Positions 25,401-38,200 of a DNA stretch of 64,000 nt are shown piece by piece; position 1 is the first letter of the stretch, and every line of letters starts with the position of its first letter. The DNA lies in assembly GCF_020382885.2 (NCBI RefSeq), contig NC_058501.1, positions 3,720,001 to 3,784,000 on the forward strand, written 5' to 3'. The DNA comes from Scatophagus argus. Lineage: Eukaryota; Chordata; Actinopteri; Scatophagidae. A program made the position numbers and the translations under genes. Under the pieces are notes generated by a model that was given only the letters and a program-made list of their open reading frames with translations, had not been told where the DNA came from and made no database searches.

Positions 25401-26172
25401 GAGAACAAACTAGCACAGTGGAGGCCAGTTGGAAGACTGCTTCAGCCTCCCCAGTGGTGGTTAAATGGCTTCCATCTGTCCACCCATCACCTGTTTTGAA
25501 CATGAAATCATGTCTGGCTCTGTCATTTTCCAATGAAAATACTTCCTTTTTAATGTCCAACAAGTTTGTTATTAACCAAACACTGTGAGGGTCCAAGTTA
25601 TTAGCAGTTGGTTAGCATTAGCTCATTAAGTCTGTGAGTCAGAGATGGCAGAATCTGAAATCCCTGCATTCACATCCTGAAACACACACACACAAAGATG
25701 ACGTGTGTAAGCTGCAGGCGAGGATCCCACTATTAGTTTGAATGATGTGTCAAACCTCATTGGACACTGCATTAAAACACTTTGGCATCCTGATTGGAAA
25801 AGGCAACATGAGTCTTATTACCAGTTTGTCTTGGCACCGTCGCCCCAATTGGTTGTGTTTCTGCCCTGAATAAACACTCACACACTCTAATCATGGCAGA
25901 AAGACGGCATGGAAATAGACCTAAAACCTCAAAAAGCTCCAGGCAGTCTTAAAACCCTTACAGCATACACACATGTACAGACACATGGAATTTAAGAAGC
26001 AGTGTCTGACTGTCTGGTTGTCGTATTTTGCAACCCGCTTTTACTACCAGACTTTTGAAGTTCTCTCAAATCTAAAAATTTCTGCGTGTTTAGTATTTTT
26101 GATTTATACCATGTGTGGCTTTGCCCAAAGCGATTTCGAAAAAAGATTTACTGCTTTACAATCACACAAACA

Positions 26173-26236
<64 letters not shown>

Positions 26237-29200
26237 CTACAAAATGAAGATATTATTCATCCCTCTGTGAATATTTCTACCTTGCATGGCCACACAACAC
26301 CCTGGTATGTGATGCATTCAAAAACAATGTGCTGCACCCTGATAATAATATTAAATAAATATTAAAATACACGCTGGAATAAAAATAAAATCAAGTGTTG
26401 ACATGACAAAGTGTTTCATGTTTATTTCACGCAGTAGTTCAGTCTTTGATTCTCTGAGTCATCATGTTGCTGCATCACCGCCTGTAAATGCCTATCCAGC
26501 TGCAAGTGGAGTTGTCTGTTGTCACTGTCACAGAACTGACTAAATGCAGTAACAGGATGAGACAATTCAAACTGACGGTGTAGTTTTATGTCAGAAGTTT
26601 GTTGTAGACAGGTAGTTATCTGAAAAGGTTTGTGCTCGGCGTATTTAGCTACCAGTGTTTTCAGGTGCGCTAGTCAGTTGCATGGTCCTCTAGACTGCTG
26701 CGCAGATATTAAACACACACACACACATTGCACCAACCAATGGACTGGACATGCAAGAGCTTGTGCATCTCATTATCATACTGTACAACTATTAGGATGA
26801 TGATAAATATGATGAGGAAAATGGGAAGAAGAAATGGGAAAAAGAGAAAAAAAAACTAAGGAGTTAAAATTATGACCAGTGTGTGGAAAGTCTGAATGCA
26901 AAGTAGATGCAGGGTGGCGTGACTTCTTCAATGGTCAGTCCTTGGGCTGAGTTCCTCTAGTCTGCCAATGTGACAGCTTCACTCAGGAGGGTAATGTTAG
27001 GCCGACTCTGAAAAGGTGCCCAGCCAGAGCAGACCAGGCGAGGCCGGGCCAAGCTGAGGCAGACAGGCTCTGGACTGTTCTCTTGGCTGCCGCTTTGTCC
27101 GAGCTGGCAGTCACAGTAAGGAGGTAGTTAAGACTGTAGCTCGTGAAGCTGTAAAGGCTGTGCACAGTGTCAGTATTGTCTGCATTGGTAGCATCCACTG
27201 TAGGCCTATGAACTGAGTACACTGTCAGCTCCTATCAGAGATCACATATACATATATACACATATATGTATGTATGTGTTTACCTATGTATATGTATGTA
27301 TGTATTAGAATCATTGTTAAAATGAATAGAACATGATTTACAGAGAGACTTGTAAGACAGACCTATAGAATGACTTCCCCGTGTGTTGGCTTGTGTTGAA
27401 CTGTTACTGTGTGAGTAGTGGGAGGAAATTGCAGCTTGCTGCATGCGGCACCCAAAACACACAAATTAAGTTGTGTATTTTTGAAAGACCTGCCTTTATG
27501 CCACCATACTTTCTCTTTTTATGTAGAAATGTTGGACTGAGGACAGATGGATCTAAAAGATATTTTTATTGATGCTCAACAAAACCCAGATCATGACATT
27601 CTTAATTATTCCTATATAGTAGTTCTCATTGCCATGGGTCTGCCTTTTCAAATTTTTCTTAACTAGTGCTTTATAGCCTACCCATGTTGGTATTTCAGAA
27701 ACCACTACCTCAGCCCACCTTAGCTTCAGATAGGCAGCGAAACCACTGCATATGCTGCTAGCCAACGTGACAGCAAATTATTACGACTTATGTTTGCAGC
27801 TTTCACCACAATCAACACACAAGTATTTTAGCTCAGCCAGAGCCTGGTAGTACCCAAATACAGTTCTGGCATGCCATAAATGCTGTTGGGTTTACACTTT
27901 ACTAAGTCACTGTTCGCGCTTACTTTATGGGTTGATCTAGTTTTGTAAGTAATCAAACATTAATCCTCTCTCCTCTATTCCAAGTTGTGGATCCTACCCC
28001 GGATGATCCGCTGGTGTCTGTGATTCTGGTCAGCCTGCTGCCCCTGATGGTGATGATTGTGGCTGTGGGAATGTTCTACTGCTACAGAGCCTATCAGCAA
28101 CGCATACTCAACCAAGAGAAGGAGAGCAGCATAAAGAAGCGCAAGCCTAAAGCCGGTGGGCTGGACTGCAGCGACGCCTGTGCCATCATGATGGATGACG
28201 ACAGGTCAGACAGCAGCTCGACGCACGCCAACAGCCTGAACCACAACACTGAGCCGCTGCCTATAGAGCTGGATCTTCTGGTAAACAGACCTAGAAATAT
28301 TTTACAGTTATTTTGTGTTATCCTAACATAAACCAAACTAAAATCATCATCTTTGATCCCATCCCAGGTGGGAAAAGGTCGCTTTGCCCAAGTGTACAAG
28401 GGTAAGCTGAAGCAGACCACCTCAGACCAGTTTGAAACCGTGGCTGTGAAGATCTTCCCCTATGAAGAGTACGCCTCCTGGAAGAACGAGAAGGATATCT
28501 TCTCCAATACAGACCTCCGACATGAAAACATCCTCCACTTCCTGACAGCTGAGGAGAGGAAGGTGGAGAGACAGTACTGGCTCATCACTGCCTTCCATCC
28601 CAGAGGAAACCTACAGGTGAGACCGCCACTGTCAGGTAACCCAGCCTGAGTGGGGCAGTATTTCTCCATGTTGTAAATTGCACTTCTCGCAGTAGATAGA
28701 CTTCACAATCCTTTCATCCCATCCAGGAGCACCTGACACGTAATGTGATCAGCTGGGAGGAGCTGCAGGTGCTGGGAAGCTCTCTGGCCCGGGGTGTCGC
28801 CCACCTCCACAGTGACCGCCTACCCTGTGGACGCCCTAAGGTGGGACTCGGGGAATGTGCCAACAGAGCTAAAAATCGAATAATATTAATCATAATCATT
28901 GAGAAAATAGAAAGAAATAGCATACATCACATACGGAAAGTATTTGTTTATTGTATTAATAATAAGATTAGACGAAAATCTAAATCCTCACTGGTAACCC
29001 TGAGAATGTAAAGTCATCAGTGTTTGACAGAACAAACATACTGGTTATTTTCCTATTCTTCAAACTCTGCCGGTCATAGAATTAAAAATATAAAACTTTT
29101 AACTCAGGGAAAGAATGTGAGGGCTTTAAAGGGTGTGTCCTCTTGGGATCTTCCAGCTATTGGTTCTCATGATCTTATGTGCCTAGCTGAATCTGAAGAT

Positions 29201-32200
29201 GGTCCTGAAGGAAGTCTTGTGGTGGGTCTAAACAGAAATAAGTTCATCCTATTGGGAATTTTTATTCAGATCATTTCATGGTAATCTTCCCACTTAATTC
29301 TGATTTTCTGTGGTCTTCAAACCAGAAAACCTGTGGTTTAGAAGGAATTAGTGATTTACCACGCTGACCTCTGATAAATTGTCTTCAGATATAATTTGTA
29401 TATAAATTATGTGGTTGCAAGTCTAAGTGATCTAAGTTTTCATGTTTTACCATTTATCTGCTTTGATGTTTTGTAATTTTAACCTGACCTTTATTATTTC
29501 TCCTGTACTTCTGTTGCACCTGAAGGTGGCCATAGTCCACCGAGACCTGAAGAGCTCCAACATCCTGGTGAAGAACGACTTGACGTGCTGCCTGTGTGAC
29601 TTTGGATTAGGACTCCGTCTGGACAGCAGCCTGTCTGTGGATGACCTTGCCAACAGTGGACAGGTCAGTTAAAGTCTCTTTTAGTTGCTTTTTCTGACTT
29701 CATAGTTTTTTTCCTTTTTTTACCAAATAGTAATTTATTCAGAGACTAAGTCTGTATTTGTGTGCTGTTGTTGTGTTACACAGATTTGTCCTGTTTGTCG
29801 GACAAATCAAAAGATTGTGATCTGCAATAATTACAGTATTTTATCAAATGTTATTATTGTTAGGTAAAAATTTAATCTGACGTAACTAGTACTCCACTAA
29901 CAAGTATAACGTTTCCCTCTGAGGTGTGGTGGAGTAGGAGCATAAAGTAGGAGAAAATTGAAATACTCAAGTAAATTACCTAAAAAGTTGAACTCAAGTC
30001 TCTTGCCTTTCCTGGGACATTTCCCTGTTGATTTTGACTAACAGTGGTTACAAACCTGTAAGAGCTACTGTCAGGTGTTTAATATGTTGCTACAAGTTGT
30101 GGGGTTTGAGGAATTAAGGCTTATTATCTGTTGTTATGGGAATTCTCTCTGTTTGCCATCAAAGCTGCGCATTAAGACAGCTCAGGTGAGATATGCGATA
30201 CGTGTTTGTTTTGCCTTCCTCAATCTAAGTCCCTCTGTGCGTTCGCGTGCTTTGTTCAGATACACCTCATTTGCTGGCAGACGGAATGTGACAGACAGGG
30301 AATCAGCGGATGAAGGGAGAGGTTGTTGTGACATGCAGGCTGCTCACGGTCGTTTTCGGCTCATTCCCAGCCTGTCAGTGTGACTTCGTCCTTCGTGTTT
30401 GTGATTTATGGTTCACTGGCTAGAAATGTAGCAGGGACAGGTGAGAGGGTGTCAGCTTACTTGTTAAACAGAAACATGTGACACACCCCCACCACCGCCC
30501 ATACATGCTACTCCCTGTTCACGCACATATGCACACATACAGTTTATACAAACTCAGAAAAATACCTGGCTGTGATTCATATCACTGTTTGCTGTCAGCC
30601 AGTTTTTTTTTTCTTTTTTTGTTAGTAGCCAAATATGCACTGAGATGCTACACTTAAACGCTCTCATCATTTTATCCATTCAAATGTTCAAATGATGACA
30701 TTGTGTTCCATTCACAATGGGAAGCTGGAAATTCCCAACCAGTAGGTTGTAATTATAACCTCTCTGTGTGTTCATGCAGTCCGGCTTGGAAAAATCTGTG
30801 AATAAACATGGGCAGCTTCTAAATTTTCTTTACCTTGCAAATGTATTCCACACACATGTTATGTCAACAATATTTTGCAAAATAGCCAGCAAGCTCGATG
30901 GACTTTGTGTGTTTAACCACAGGGGTATTTTGCTTAAGAGTTAATCAAGCTTCAGAGTTCTTTGAGGCAGCAGAGAAGGCGATGCCATGAAGGAAATACA
31001 CTTATTTTAGTTTCCTATTCAGTCATGAGGGATCATTATGTAACAGCTTCCTGGTTGGAGGACTGATACTGATTCATGCAAAAACTTAACTTGGCAAAAT
31101 CAGAAAGACTTGTAGCTCAGCTTGACTTGAACATCAATAAATGCATATTTTTCCTCTTACATGTAGCACTTACTTATGCATCCAGACTGTTTTGTGCAGT
31201 TAAACATTATGAGCAGATGAAGTCCAATAGCAGATGATACAGGCACAGTAGGAGTACAGTCATTTTAAAGTCATGTTAAAAATAGCATCAGTGTTGACCG
31301 TGTTGCGTCTCAATAAGCTGTTTCTTAATGCTTAAATTAGTGTCAGGAACTCTCTAATTGATTGTCGTTCTGAATTCCATTGAGTAGCTCTGTTTGCAGT
31401 AGATTGAAAGTTGAAACCAGGCAGAGGAGGAGCTAAAGCATGCTTAATCCTGTAATCTGGGCAGGCATTTTTGTATTTGATGAGGATTTTCCAGCTAAGC
31501 ACATTATATTGTACTTCTTTAGAGTATGGCAATGATGGAGGCTGAATTTCTTCTTGTTTAAGGTTTAAAGTGCTTGTTTGTATAATGATGCCAGTGTGTT
31601 TTATTTATGACTTGGAAAACAATGACTTTTTCCTAGAACTCCCATCAAGATTTTCCATAAACGCTCTTAGTGTAATTTCAGGTGTAACATTAAGAAAGTA
31701 AGTTCAACTGTACTCAGTGCAGTAGCTGAAGTGTGTAATTTGAATAACAAGAAAATAATCCATGTCGCCAGTGTAGCTGTCCAATTTCCAGGAATGAATG
31801 AAACCAACAACTGAGCTGCAACTGAGATTGAGTGGGGGGGGGGGGGTAAAAAAAATAATTCTCCTGCAGATGATGTGTGAGATGATGTGAGTGGTGTGCT
31901 ACAATCAGAGGGAGATATTTCTGTAATTTAATTCAAATCTACTTGATTTAAAGGGATGGTTCACCCCAAATCAAAAAAACATATTTTTTCCTCTTACATG
32001 TAGTGCTGTTTATCTTTGGTTTGGGCTGAGCCACTGAGTTTTTGAGATATCGTTGTAGAGATGTCTGCCTTCCATGTATTTTGGATTTTAGGGTGAGCTG
32101 TCCCTTTAACATCAAAAACAAGATGTTTTCCTGTGATCAGAATATACGTGTGTATGTGTTTACTTGTGTTAACCCCTTCTGGTGTCCCTGCACTGCAGGT

Positions 32201-35200
32201 GGGTACGGCACGTTACATGGCTCCAGAGGTTCTGGAGGCCCGACTGAATCTGGAGAGCATGGAGTCCTTCAAACAGACCGACATTTACTCCATGGCCCTT
32301 GTGCTTTGGGAGATGACGTCGAGGTGTGAAGCTATTGGAGGTTAGTGTTTGCACACACACCCCACATAATTAGTAATTACGTGTTTCAGGCAGTGGGAAA
32401 TATGATGTAACACACAACAAATGCTATCAAGTCTAAGTGTCAACAGTGATAGCACTTTATGAGTTCCGGGTTATCACAACAAGCTTGGCAGACAAGCTGG
32501 TTGGTTGTCATCGTGTTGGACTTCATCAGTCCTCACATGTAGCAGTGGAGCCAGCATGTGAAGCCATGTGTCACATCTGTAATGTAATGTTAGAAATGTG
32601 ACTGCTTAAACTCTACTTCAGTTAATGTTCTTCATTTTGATAATCAACCAACTAAATAATAATAGAAAAAAAATCTAGGTCAGCTGACTTTGGCCTCTTA
32701 CTTTGCACCAGCACAGTGGTTCTGGCTCTAAATGTATGTGTGTCTTAGCATAATGCTATACATTTTTGTAAGAAAGTATAATCTCACATATTGCCAGTGG
32801 TTTTCAAAGTGGGTTCTGAGGATCCATGGAAAAAAGAACTCAGTATACTGAAATAGCCAGCCAGTCAAACTCAAATGTTGTTGATCTTATCCTTATTGTC
32901 TTCCCCCTTATTGCTTCAGCAGTGAAACCTTGACTAACAGTTGGACTGGCATTGCTGGCCATCTTGCCAATGGCTTTAGGCTCACTAAGCTCAGGTGACT
33001 GACTGTAATGGTGCAAATGAATAATTTGGTATTTTATAAAACATTTGGCTGCATCAGTCTCAAGGGACTCTAGCCTCTTCTCTTTCAGGATTTCAGCACC
33101 ACTTTCACATTTGTTCTCTTAGTGGTTGCCCATCTTGCTTCACCGCACTTTTTATCCACATATCACCACCAAACAGAGATGGGAAAGGGAGGGGGGCGGC
33201 ACCCTGCCAAAGGTAACAGACTGGGAGAGAGAGACTGACAGATAATAACAGTAATATCCAGCTAAAGTGGGTCATCACTTGCTAGGGTCAGCCTTGTATA
33301 TTTTGCACTGAATCAGTCCTGCATGTTGAGCAGCCAGATGGCCAGTCCAGTTATTGCCTTCAGTGTTAACACATCTCCACCGAGGAGATGTAGGATTTTG
33401 TTTCTATGTCATTTATAAAACAAAGGTTATCAAGGAAAAAACTTTAGGTACATCATCTTGTCTGTTATGACCTTGATGATATAGAAATACATGTCTGGAT
33501 ATGTGCTGTGGAACCAGTGTTGGCATTTAGAAGAAATCCTTTTTCCTCATCTATCCTAATTATCATACATGTGTTTGATTGGTTCATATATGCCTACTGA
33601 CCACATGCACTGACAGTGTGTACCTGTTGTATGCTTGTGTTTGTGTGTGTGTGTGTGTGTCTGTGACCTACATAGTGCTGAATGGAGGTTCAGGTTAGTG
33701 TTTCCTGTTATGCAGTTACTGGGGGTTTGTGTGTCAACAGAGAGTCTGATGGTCGTGTCTGTCGGACTGCATGTCGACCTCAGCTCCAGGTCTGCAGCAG
33801 GAATTTGAGGAATGTCTGATATGTGAGGGAGACAATCTGAACTCTGCTATTGCCCTTCTTTGGGCAGGAAATCAGGCAGAGCAGGAACGGTTACTGTACC
33901 TGTTTCAACTGGCAGTCAAAGTGTGTGTGTGTGTGCGTGCAGAGTGTGTGTGTGTTTTGGTCCCTTACTGTTTGCAGTGTGCCACAATGGGATAGTTTCA
34001 CTGTCAATATGGAGATGACAAACGGCTGTAGCCAGTAACTCCTTCACAGTATGCCATGTGAGTGTTTAATTAAAATCATCTTGAAAAATCCAGACCTATT
34101 TTTCAACTGTAAAACCAGAAAAAAAAAACACACTTTGGAAAATTTGCCTCACTTCCCAAAAATGTCTCCAGTCAAAGGTGTTTAAAACTCAAATTGGATC
34201 TCAAATAGATAGAAGTACACACACAAACAACCTAATCTCCTGGGAGTAGAGAGGGAGTCTCTCCCCGCCGCCTCCTACTCTCCACCTACGGGGTTTTTCG
34301 AGACAGTCTGAGACATTTAGAACTGGACAGTCACATTCCAACATGTGTGTGTTTGTCTGTGTGTTTATTTCAGAGAGGTACATAGAAACAGAGGAGGAGA
34401 GATGAAGCTCCTAGACAGATGTCCTTATGTAGCCCTGTGTGTATGTCTCAATCTGGGTTTTTACGTGTGTGTGTGTGTATGTGTGTTTCTTGTGTCTCCA
34501 CCCCGACAACAGGGGATAGAATAGAGGATAGAAATACTACCCTGCTGGCGTTGTTGTTGTGGTCAGTTATAGTACATTCTCTGTGTCGCTGAGCATTTTA
34601 TTTACATATCCTGAATTAGCCTGCAGGGTGCGGCAGGCCCTCCATGTTCTGTCTGAGCTGAGGGTTACGCAGGGTAATGGAGCGCGGCAAAGAGTTTTCA
34701 CTGTGCCAAGCAAAAGGCTTCTGGTACATGAAGGGAGACAGCCTTAGCCGGTGAGGGGGTGATGGTTGTACCCTTCTGGTGTGAAGTTGAGGAGCAGGAT
34801 ACAGTTCAGATCACTCTCTTGCAGAGAGGAAGAGGAGAAGTTAGGCAACTGGGGCAATTAGTTTAGCTTAGCGTAGAAACTGAAAGCAGGGGGAAATCGC
34901 TGGCTCTGCCCTGTCAAATGTTCGAAACTACGCCTACCAGTGGGTCTAAAGCTTATTAATTATTTAACAGATTGGTTGTGTCTATTTTTTTTCAATCCAA
35001 AATCACTATGTTTAGTAGAAAATATAAAATTCAAGAAACTGATACAAAGCAAACATGTTATGCAGAGATTATGAGCAGTTAAAGCACAGAACGTATAATC
35101 ATTAGCAGATGATGGCGCATGCAGATAGCCTGCATGATAACTGATTTCCTATCGCTCAAGTTTATGTATAAAAAAATGGAAGTTGTGGAGTCACTCACAT

Positions 35201-38200
35201 TGTTGAGTTATTTTCAGACCTTCCCCAAACAAATGGAGGTAGATTCCCCTGCATGCAGAAAAGCTGCTTAATGTAGCCTTTCAAAGCTCTGTCAAAACAC
35301 CTTAAGCTTTCACAGCGCCTTGATGTAGTAGCCATAAACGTGCCGCAGCAATTAAGACCACAACTTGTTTTTGGAGTTGGGCAGATGCTTTGTTTGGATG
35401 GAATTTGTTTTAATGAGAGGGTCTGCAGTTTATGCAGGTTCATTTCTACTAGGTGTAGTTTGTACTGCATCAGTGTGGGATCAGTTTCAGGTTATACGCC
35501 TGTTGAGAGACTAAGTTCTCTTGAATGCCAAACATGGAGTTTTGTTTCTTTCAAGATAGCAGAGCCCAGACAGCCTCAGAGGTTTCTGCTAACCTCCAGG
35601 CCACAAAGTTTTCAGACAGATAATCTGAAAAGGAAACTGGCGTAAACCGCTTTCCGCCCCTTAGACTGGATATACCAGGGCTTTAACCACGGGCCCCAGA
35701 CAGTGAGGGGAAAGTGAGACCGAGGCTCTGGTTGCAGTCTGTTGTGAAATCTGTTCTCAAACCAAGGATGAAAATCTTCTCATAGCTTTCAGATGTCCAG
35801 AGCTGCCGTACTGAAGCAGACTGCATTTCTCTTAAAGAGTGTCTGCTTCTCTAATGTCCCAGATATCATTAAGAAACATGAGGACAAGGGTAAAGGAGCC
35901 AAATCACCATAATTGTGAAATTAAACCTTTTTACACTCAGTCATGTGTTGATGTTTAGAAATAATTTCACTTCTTTTTATTTCTGTTTTCAGCTTTCTCA
36001 TTTTAGGCCAGCTTGCTCTCTGCTGTTCTATGAATCAGAATCAGAATCAGAATTCCTTTATTTATCCTATCCTATATTTTATTTATATATTCCCTATATC
36101 CAGTCCAGGAAAATGTGTGGTATTTATACCACTATAGCAGGACATCTAAACAGCAGAGAGCTGAGGACAATACCAGCCTTGGCATAAATAACCTGCAGGG
36201 GATTGGGACAACAGGTCCTATTTTAAAATACTAAAAACGGGGGAAGTTCCTCATGTCAAAAACAGGAAGTGTGGGCCTGTAGAGTCAGCGTCTCTGCATA
36301 CAGTCCTAATCCAAGCTCTCCAACTTCCTGTCCAGTGGTTACACTCCAACCTCCCCTATCCCCGTGTCTGCAAACACAGAGGCAGAGACCACAGGGACCT
36401 AACTTAAATGAAACTTTTCCTAGATTTCATCATACCATACCATGATTTGCAGCTTCCAAATTTGTCTGTAGTCTGCAGAGAATATCTTCACAATGTTCAT
36501 TCATGCTCTGTAATTGCTTTGCAGTTTTTGATCATATTACAAGATGTTTATCAGCAGGTGGACTTGATCCAGTCAGTCAAAGAGCTTTGCACAGTCAGTA
36601 CTAGGTAGTCCATCCACACCCAAAACAAGGCAGACTAAATTTTAAACCTAAATATCATCTCACTCGTAATTAATCAAATACAGTTTTTGCATTGTACTAC
36701 AGGATCATTCACATTCAACAGGTGAAAAAACCAAAAGCTCAACCGACATGCCGTGACTGAACAGTCACTGTTTCAGCTCCATTTCAACAAGGAAATCTCC
36801 ATCTGCTGATGAAGGCCATGTGATATGGAAAGCTTGAGACCAGCATCTAAATGAACCATGTGGTTATATGATTGCTGTTTCAAAGGTCATTGTATGTGTT
36901 AACCTTTCTGATATGCGGCTGAGTGGTGCACAGATGGGTGGACCAGAGCACTCCTTAAGATAGATAGATATATAGATAGACTTTATTTGTCATCCAGGCT
37001 ACACACCATGCAGTACACATCAGAATGAGATTTCATTGCACTGACTCAAAAGTGCAGAACAACAGGGGATATAAATAGATTAAAAAAACAATGTATAAAA
37101 AAAAATACATGAAAGGCATAAAATAGATTGCACAGGAGTAGTTTGTGAACTTCATACACTCTAGTATACAGAGCAGTCTGGGGAACTGTCCAATCTGAGT
37201 GTGTGTGTACTCATGTAAGTAACTTTGTTGTAGAGTAGACTACTTTTGCTGCATTGGTGATTGACCTTGACATTAAATTCATTTTAGTGAACATGCCCAG
37301 AGAAAAGCTCAGATGTTGCCAAATGAATCACACCTAAGAAACTTAATAACACTGTGAATAACACTCGCTGTCTGCAATGAAGGACTTAGAAACTGACAAA
37401 TGTAGGAGGAATTACATAGAACAAGGTGCTTATGGTGTTTGGTAAATAGGCGTATGATATTCTGGCTCAGATGGGTAAAGGAAGATGACTTTGCAGCAAC
37501 TAGTGTCTCATTTCACAGCAACTGTGAGATCCTGAAAGCCTTCTTTTTGTAGCTGAAGACAGACTGCAGCTGTTGTGAGTTCAGTTTCATGAGGTCTGGA
37601 CCCGATCCCAGAACTTTGTTTTTCATTTTTCATGGTTTCAGCGTTATGCTCTTTCTCCCTGCTAGGTCTTCAACATGGAATAGTAAGAAAAAACAAAAAA
37701 AAACAAGACAGATTGTGATTTTGGTGTCCTAGTCGGTCTGAGGTTGCGACTAATTGCTTGTTAGCGGAAATCCATTTGTTGTTTTTAGACTCATTGTCCA
37801 AATGCCAGAGCGAGCACTTTCCCTCCCATGGAGACATCATAAAAGATATTTTATTTCCTGCCGTCAGCGTTATTGGTGCCAGTGTACAAAGCTGACAGCT
37901 CGAGTGAAAGAGCTCAGTGGTTGGAAGAGAATGACCTCATACCAGGCACTTTCTAATCACAGTCACTCAAAAAGCCACCTGTTTAACTCTGTCTTTCCCT
38001 TTTACATTTTTTTCATGTGTCATAAAATGTTTGTTTTGTGTTCATGCAGAAGTTGGCCAACTCGTTTGTATCTTGTTCTCATTACATACATGCCAGGAGG
38101 TGTTGCAAATGCTAGAAAATGATGGCACAGGCAGCATGTTTCCTGCACTTGAGACTTGAGACATTTGAGATGATGATTTGCAGTTTATATATGAACCGTG

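Larger units (their letters stand above)
17984..27984 (+). other. TGFBR2 intron 3
   Basis: This 10-kb intron contains a Tc1-like transposase relic (about 20470-20885), a dispersed repeat (21880-22337), an L2-like LINE tail (about 24310-24790), a long (CA)n run (26174-26234) and a perfect 13-bp hairpin at 20184-20221. No coding exon was recognised. Confidence 0.8.

Noticed and set aside
37754-38122. A 122-codon open frame just upstream of TGFBR2 exon 9
   Set aside because: It is not in frame with the exon through a valid splice site and has no similarity to receptor sequence.
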